DNA of 64,000 nt from Pseudomonas saudimassiliensis (GTDB lineage Bacteria > Pseudomonadota > Gammaproteobacteria > Pseudomonadales > Pseudomonadaceae): NCBI RefSeq assembly GCF_000939975.1, contig NZ_LK391969.1, forward strand, positions 1,867,953 through 1,931,952, given 5' to 3'. The stretch's first letter is position 1; each line of letters opens with the position of its first letter. The notes beneath the pieces are model-generated. The model did not search any database and was not told the DNA's origin. It worked only from the letters and a program-made list of their open reading frames with translations. Of the stretch, positions 59,650 through 64,000 are shown in pieces. A program made the translations under genes and the position numbers.

Positions 59650-60468
59650 TCAGGCGAGTTCTTTGGATAGTTCGGCGGAACGCGCGGCAGCCGCCTGCAT
59701 GGCGCGGGCCACCATGCCGGGCAGGTCATCCCGGGTGAAGCTGTCGATGGCCTGCTCGGTGGTGCCGTTGGGCGAGCAGACGCGGCGGCGCAGTTCGGCG
59801 GTATCCACGTCGCTGTGCACCGCCATGTCGGCGGCGCCGAGGGCGGTGAACAGGGTCAGGCGTTCGGCGATATCCCGGGGCAGGCCCAGCTGTTCGCCGG
59901 CATCGGTCATGGCTTCCATCAGGTAGAAGAAGTAGGCCGGACCGCTGCCGGAGACCGCGGTGACGGCATCGATCTGGGCTTCCTGTTCCAGCCACAGGCT
60001 GATACCCACCGCATTCATGATCTGTTCGGCCAGTTGCTTCTGCTCAGCGGACACGCCGGCGGCAGCGAACAGGCCGCTGACGCCCTGGCCGCGCAGCGCC
60101 GGCGTGTTGGGCATGCAGCGCACCAGCGCGGTGTCGGTGCCCAGCCAGTCGGCCAGGCTGCTGCAGGCGATGCCCGCGGCAATGGAAATCACCAATTGGC
60201 CGGGCCGGCGCTGGCTGGGTAGCGCACGGCAGACCGCCTGCAGTACCTGCGGCTTGACCGCCAGTACCAGCACGTCACAGTCGCGGGCCAGCAGTGCGTT
60301 GTCGGTGGCTGTGCGGATACCGAACTGGCTGGCCAGTTTCTCCAGCTGTTCGCTGCTGCGGTCGCTGGCGATGATCTGCTGGGGCGTGAAGCTCTGCTGC
60401 AACATGCCGCCAATCAGGCTGGTGGCCATGTTGCCGGCGCCGATGAATCCGATGGTCGGGGCGGTCAT
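59650..60468 (-). CDS. proC: Pyrroline-5-carboxylate reductase ProC
   Basis: Last step of proline synthesis, reducing 1-pyrroline-5-carboxylate with NAD(P)H. The 272-residue protein begins MTAPTIGFIGAGNMATSLIGG with the Rossmann GxGxxG, and has VLAVKPQVL, RCMPNTPAL and the active-site region AVSGSGPAYFFYLMEAM. The start at 60468 has AAGGATGA upstream and follows yggS by 10 nt; the longer frame is unsupported. Confidence 0.97.
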   Translation of the reverse strand: MTAPTIGFIGAGNMATSLIGGMLQQSFTPQQIIASDRSSEQLEKLASQFGIRTATDNALLARDCDVLVLAVKPQVLQAVCRALPSQRRPGQLVISIAAGIACSSLADWLGTDTALVRCMPNTPALRGQGVSGLFAAAGVSAEQKQLAEQIMNAVGISLWLEQEAQIDAVTAVSGSGPAYFFYLMEAMTDAGEQLGLPRDIAERLTLFTALGAADMAVHSDVDTAELRRRVCSPNGTTEQAIDSFTRDDLPGMVARAMQAAAARSAELSKELA

Positions 60469-60478
60469 GTGATCATCC

Positions 60479-61171
60479 TTAGGAAGGGGAGGTGGAATAG
60501 TCGCGGGCGCCAAACAGGGCGCTGCCGATCCGCACGATGGTGGCGCCTTCCTGCACCGCCTCGGTGAGGTCATCGCTCATGCCCATCGACAGGGTATCCA
60601 GCGGCAGGTCCAGGGCCAGCATGGCCTCGCGCAGTGCCTGCAGCGGTTGGCGCCGAGCGGCGCTGTCGGCGGCCGGGGCGGGAATCGCCATCAGCCCGCG
60701 CAGGCGCAGGTTCGGCAAATCCGCCACGGCGGTGGCCAGCGCGGGCAGCTCGGCAAGGGTGACACCCGACTTGCTGTCCTCATTGCTGATATTGACCTGC
60801 AGGCAGATGTTCAGCGGCGCCAGCGCGGGCGGGCGGTGCTGGGACAGGCGTTGGGCGACCTTCAGCCGGTCGACGCTGTGCACCCAGTCGAAGTGCTCGG
60901 CGATGGCGCGGGTCTTGTTGGACTGGATCGGGCCGATGAAATGCCAGACCAGCGGCAGGTCCTGCAGCTGGTCGATCTTATCCAGGGCTTCCTGCAGGTA
61001 GTTTTCACCGATATGGGCCAGGCCGGCGGCCCAGGCATCGCGGATGGCGCTGGCCGGTCGGGTCTTGCTCACGGCCATCAGGGTAATGCCCTGCGGGTCG
61101 CGCCCAACCGTGTGCGCTGCTCGCGAAATGCGTTCACGAACGTTTGCAATATTCTCTGCTATCGTGGACAT
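60479..61171 (-). CDS. YggS/PROSC pyridoxal-phosphate homeostasis protein
   Basis: A 230-residue PLP-binding protein with alanine-racemase-like fold that keeps pyridoxal phosphate levels and amino acid pools balanced. The PLP lysine is in LMAVSKTRPA near residue 36; GENYLQEALDKI, WHFIGPIQSNK, and the phosphate-binding LSMGMSDDLTEA are also clear. It is first in the yggS-proC-yggT unit and divergent from pilT. Confidence 0.95.
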   Translation of the reverse strand: MSTIAENIANVRERISRAAHTVGRDPQGITLMAVSKTRPASAIRDAWAAGLAHIGENYLQEALDKIDQLQDLPLVWHFIGPIQSNKTRAIAEHFDWVHSVDRLKVAQRLSQHRPPALAPLNICLQVNISNEDSKSGVTLAELPALATAVADLPNLRLRGLMAIPAPAADSAARRQPLQALREAMLALDLPLDTLSMGMSDDLTEAVQEGATIVRIGSALFGARDYSTSPS

Positions 61172-61249
61172 TACGGACGTTATTTACCTTGCCAATGGAA
61201 TTGACCTGCCCGCCATTCTACATGCTTGCAGGTTGCAATGGGGAACCCT

Positions 61250-62284
61250 ATGGATATAACCGAGCTGTTAGCCTTCAGCGCCAAACAGGGCGCGTCGGAC
61301 TTGCACCTGTCGGCCGGACTGCCGCCCATGATTCGAGTGGATGGCGATGTACGCCGGATCAACATCCCGGCACTGGAACACAAGCAGGTTCATGCCCTGA
61401 TCTACGACATCATGAACGATAGACAGCGCAAGGACTTCGAGGAGTTCCTCGAAACCGACTTCTCCTTCGAGGTGCCCGGCGTGGCCCGCTTCCGGGTCAA
61501 CGCCTTCAACCAGAACCGCGGCGCCGGCGCCGTCTTCCGCACCATCCCCTCCAAGGTGCTGACCATGGACGAGCTGGGCATGGGCGATGTGTTCAAGAAG
61601 ATCGCCGATGTGCCCCGCGGGCTGGTGCTGGTCACCGGGCCGACCGGCTCGGGCAAATCGACCACCCTGGCGGCCATGCTCGACTACCTGAACTGCAACA
61701 AGTATCAGCACATTCTCACCATCGAAGACCCCATCGAATTCGTCCACGAATCCAAGAAGTGCCTGGTCAACCAGCGTGAAGTGCACCGCGATACCCACGG
61801 CTTTTCCGAAGCCCTGCGCTCGGCGCTGCGGGAAGACCCGGACATCATCCTGGTCGGTGAGATGCGCGACCTGGAAACCATCCGCCTGGCCCTGACTGCC
61901 GCGGAAACCGGCCACCTGGTATTCGGCACCCTGCACACCACCTCCGCCGCCAAGACCATCGACCGGGTGGTCGACGTCTTCCCCGGTGAGGAGAAGGCCA
62001 TGGTCCGCTCGATGCTGTCCGAATCGCTGCAGGCGGTGGTCTCCCAGACCCTGCTGAAGAAGATCGGCGGTGGCCGGGTGGCGGCCCACGAAATCATGAT
62101 CGGCACCCCGGCCATCCGTAACCTTATCCGTGAGGACAAGGTGGCGCAGATGTATTCGGCGATCCAGACCGGCGGCAATATCGGCATGCAGACCCTGGAT
62201 ATGTGCCTGAAGAATCTGGTATCCCGCGGCCTGGTGACCCGGGATGCGGCGCGCGAGAAGGCCAAGGTCGGCGAAAGCCTCTGA
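61250..62284 (+). CDS. pilT: Type IV pilus retraction ATPase PilT
   Basis: Hexameric ATPase that drives retraction of type IV pili, needed for twitching motility. The 344-residue protein has Walker A GPTGSGKST near residue 134, the Asp box DPIEFVHESKK, Walker B IILVGEMRDLET, the His box TGHLVFGTLHT, and the C-terminal retraction motif AIRNLIREDK. ATG at 61250 gives MDITELLAFSAKQGASDLHL; the frame starts at 61226. It is followed by pilU (46 nt), as in Pseudomonas. Confidence 0.98.
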   Translation: MDITELLAFSAKQGASDLHLSAGLPPMIRVDGDVRRINIPALEHKQVHALIYDIMNDRQRKDFEEFLETDFSFEVPGVARFRVNAFNQNRGAGAVFRTIPSKVLTMDELGMGDVFKKIADVPRGLVLVTGPTGSGKSTTLAAMLDYLNCNKYQHILTIEDPIEFVHESKKCLVNQREVHRDTHGFSEALRSALREDPDIILVGEMRDLETIRLALTAAETGHLVFGTLHTTSAAKTIDRVVDVFPGEEKAMVRSMLSESLQAVVSQTLLKKIGGGRVAAHEIMIGTPAIRNLIREDKVAQMYSAIQTGGNIGMQTLDMCLKNLVSRGLVTRDAAREKAKVGESL

Positions 62285-62330
62285 CAGATCACACTGACGG
62301 GCGCGGGATGCGCCCCGAGACGAGGGCATT

Positions 62331-63467
62331 ATGGAGTTCGAAAAACTGCTGCGACTGATGGTTGAGAAGGGCGCTTCCGACCTGTTCATCACCGCTGGTG
62401 TGGCGCCGAGCATGAAGGTGCATGGCAAGATCCTGCCCGTGACCAAGACGCCGCTGTCCCCGGAGCAGACCCGGGAAACCGTGCTGGGCGTGATGTCCGA
62501 GGCCCAGCGCCGGGAGTTCGCCGAGAAGAAGGAATGCAACTTCGCCATCAGTGCCCGGGGCATTGGCCGCTTCCGCGTCAGTGCCTTCTACCAGCGCAAC
62601 CTGGTGGGCATGGTGCTGCGCCGCATCGAAGTGAACATCCCGACCATGGAGGAGCTGCGCCTGCCGGAGATCCTCAAGCAACTGGCGATGACCAAGCGCG
62701 GCCTGGTGATCTTCGTCGGCGCCACCGGCACCGGCAAATCCACCTCCCTGGCCTCGATGATCGGCTACCGCAACAAGCATTCCAGCGGCCACATCATCTC
62801 CATCGAGGACCCGATCGAGTTCATCCACCAGCATCAGAACTGCATCGTCACCCAGCGCGAGGTCGGCATCGATACCGACAGCTTCGAAGTGGCGCTGAAG
62901 AACACCCTGCGCCAGGCGCCGGATGTCATTCTGATCGGTGAGGTACGCACCCGGGAAACCATGGACCATGCAGTGGCCTTTGCCGAGACCGGGCACCTGT
63001 GCTTGGCGACCCTGCACGCCAACAACGCCAACCAGGCGCTGGACCGGATCATCCATTTCTTCCCCACCGAAATGCACCAGCAGGTATGGATGGACCTGTC
63101 GCTCAACCTCAAGGCCATCGTCGCCCAGCAACTGATCCCGACCCCGGACGGCAAGGGCCGCCGCGCCGCCATCGAGGTGCTGCTCAATACGCCGCTGGCC
63201 GCCGACATGATCCGCAAGGGTGAGGTGCACGAGCTCAAGCCGTTGATGGCGCGGTCCAATGAAGTGGGCATGCAGACTTTCGACCAGGCGCTGTACAAGC
63301 TCTATAGCCAGGGCGAGATCACCTACGAGGATGCGCTGGCCCATGCCGATTCGGCCAACGACCTGCGCCTGCTGATCAAGCTGGGGTCGGAGACCGATGG
63401 CAAGCATCTGATGGGCCGTGCGGTGGACGGCCTGGCCCTGGAAGACGCAGACGACCGGCGGCGCTGA
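62331..63467 (+). CDS. pilU: Type IV pilus retraction ATPase PilU
   Basis: Accessory retraction ATPase working with PilT. The 378-residue protein has Walker A GATGTGKSTS near residue 132, IEDPIEFIHQHQNC, Walker B VILIGEVRTRETM, and GHLCLATLHANNANQAL. It is longer than PilT at the C-terminus (MGRAVDGLALEDADD), as expected for PilU. It is in the pilTU operon and converges with the PyrC-like gene. Confidence 0.97.
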   Translation: MEFEKLLRLMVEKGASDLFITAGVAPSMKVHGKILPVTKTPLSPEQTRETVLGVMSEAQRREFAEKKECNFAISARGIGRFRVSAFYQRNLVGMVLRRIEVNIPTMEELRLPEILKQLAMTKRGLVIFVGATGTGKSTSLASMIGYRNKHSSGHIISIEDPIEFIHQHQNCIVTQREVGIDTDSFEVALKNTLRQAPDVILIGEVRTRETMDHAVAFAETGHLCLATLHANNANQALDRIIHFFPTEMHQQVWMDLSLNLKAIVAQQLIPTPDGKGRRAAIEVLLNTPLAADMIRKGEVHELKPLMARSNEVGMQTFDQALYKLYSQGEITYEDALAHADSANDLRLLIKLGSETDGKHLMGRAVDGLALEDADDRRR

Positions 63468-63474
63468 CCGCCGG
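63455..63474. terminator. Hairpin at the pilU / PyrC' convergence
   Basis: CCGGCGG-CGCTGA-CCGCCGG is a perfect 7-bp stem with a 6-nt loop spanning the pilU stop codon. The PyrC-like gene ends 24 nt further. No T-run follows in either direction. Confidence 0.4.
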
Positions 63475-63497
63475 CCGTCCCCGACGGGAGGGGCTGC

Positions 63498-64000
63498 CTA
63501 GGCCTGATAGACCAGGCGGCCCTGGCACAGGGTGTGGGTGACCGCACCCGGTGCGCTCTGGCCAATGAACGGACAGTTGGCGCCCTTGGACAGCCAGTGC
63601 TGGCCGATCTCGCTGGTCACCGCCGGGTTGAACAGGGTGATGTCGGCACCAGCACCTTCGGTAATCCGCCCGACGGGCAAACCGAAGATATCCGCCGGAC
63701 CGCAGGTCAGGCGTGCCAACAGCGCCGGTAATTCCAGCAACCCATCGGCCACCATGGTCAGGGCCAGCGGCAGCAGAATCTCCACACTACTGATACCCGG
63801 CTCCGCCGCGGCGAAGGGCACCCGCTTGGCTTCCAACTCGTGGGGCTGGTGGTGGGACGCAATCGCCTGGATCACTCCCGCCTGTACCGCCTGGCGCAGG
63901 GCGCGGCGGTCGCTGCTGCTGCGCAGCGGCGGCATCACGTGCAGCAGGCTGGAATAACCGTCCAGGTCCTCGTCACACAGCAGCAGCTGGTACATGGCAA
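63498..64000 (-). CDS. Dihydroorotase-like protein (non-catalytic PyrC'), partial
   Basis: C-terminal part of a dihydroorotase-like protein; the N-terminus is beyond the right edge. The frame is still open upstream of the first visible Met. Recognisable blocks are SSLLHVMPPLRSSSDRRAL, AGVIQAIASHHQPHELEAKR, AEPGISSVEILLPLAL and WLSKGANCPFIG. Active dihydroorotases have a DHAPH-type motif with a catalytic Asp where this has SHHQPH, so it belongs to the inactive PyrC' type that holds aspartate carbamoyltransferase (PyrB) together in Pseudomonas. pyrB would be expected just past the right edge. Confidence 0.92.
   Translation of the reverse strand, partial: AMYQLLLCDEDLDGYSSLLHVMPPLRSSSDRRALRQAVQAGVIQAIASHHQPHELEAKRVPFAAAEPGISSVEILLPLALTMVADGLLELPALLARLTCGPADIFGLPVGRITEGAGADITLFNPAVTSEIGQHWLSKGANCPFIGQSAPGAVTHTLCQGRLVYQA

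Noticed and set aside
1-64000. CRISPR arrays, tRNA or rRNA genes, insertion sequences, prophage
   Set aside because: No regularly spaced direct repeats, no cloverleaf or rRNA sequence, and no transposase, integrase or phage structural protein was seen on either strand.

Overview
The window is GC-rich chromosomal DNA from a gammaproteobacterium of the Pseudomonas lineage. I infer this from gene order and protein character. The cox block (coxB-coxA-ctaG-coxC-DUF2909-SURF1-ctaA), the prlC/YheV/gamma-carbonic-anhydrase block and the long mtgA-DUF423-thiS-thiG-trmB ... hemW-rdgB-DUF4426-metW-metX-yggT-proC-yggS/pilT-pilU-PyrC' block all follow orders I know from Pseudomonas. The exact genus (Pseudomonas sensu stricto, Halopseudomonas, Stutzerimonas) cannot be fixed from the sequence alone. 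I see no tRNA, rRNA, CRISPR array, insertion sequence or prophage.

Layout. (1) 1-6.6 kb: aa3-type cytochrome c oxidase and its assembly genes on the minus strand, with one small membrane-protein gene facing the other way. (2) 6.6-17.6 kb: housekeeping and metabolic genes (PA0104-like protein, YheV, PrlC, gamma-carbonic anhydrase, an NADP-dependent reductase, an acyl-CoA synthetase), a TPR response regulator with its histidine kinase, a DUF2780 protein and an alpha/beta hydrolase. (3) 17.7-24.6 kb: a complete nirCFDLGHJEN operon for heme d1 of cytochrome cd1 nitrite reductase, but without nirS or nirM beside it. (4) 24.8-33.7 kb: a zinc-type oxidoreductase, a GGDEF-EAL protein, a hydrolase with a PsrA-like operator, a Fur-box-linked TonB receptor with a di-heme peroxidase, and a methyltransferase. 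(5) 33.8-36.9 kb: a visibly less GC-rich insert with a Baeyer-Villiger-type monooxygenase, a short-chain dehydrogenase and a Crp/Fnr-like regulator. (6) 37.1-46.6 kb: a seven-gene minus-strand unit for organophosphate scavenging (TonB receptor, beta-propeller phytase lipoprotein, ExbB, ExbD, TonB, PhoX, metallophosphoesterase), headed by a Pho box. (7) 46.8-48.8 kb: a degenerate GGDEF protein overlapping an AraC-type regulator. (8) 48.8-64 kb: conserved core genes (mtgA to pilU), with a crotonase, a thioesterase and an iron-type alcohol dehydrogenase inserted between trmB and hemW.

How the genes work together. Two FNR/ANR/DNR-like palindromes suggest a respiratory switch. One fills the -35/-10 spacer of the coxB promoter, a repressing position. 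The other sits at -41.5 of the nirC promoter, an activating position. The phosphate unit carries receptor, surface enzyme, its own TonB motor and two further phosphatases, so it reads as a self-contained phytate/organophosphate uptake system under PhoB. Several intergenic gaps hold copies of one REP-like palindrome, three of them as inverted pairs (REPINs).
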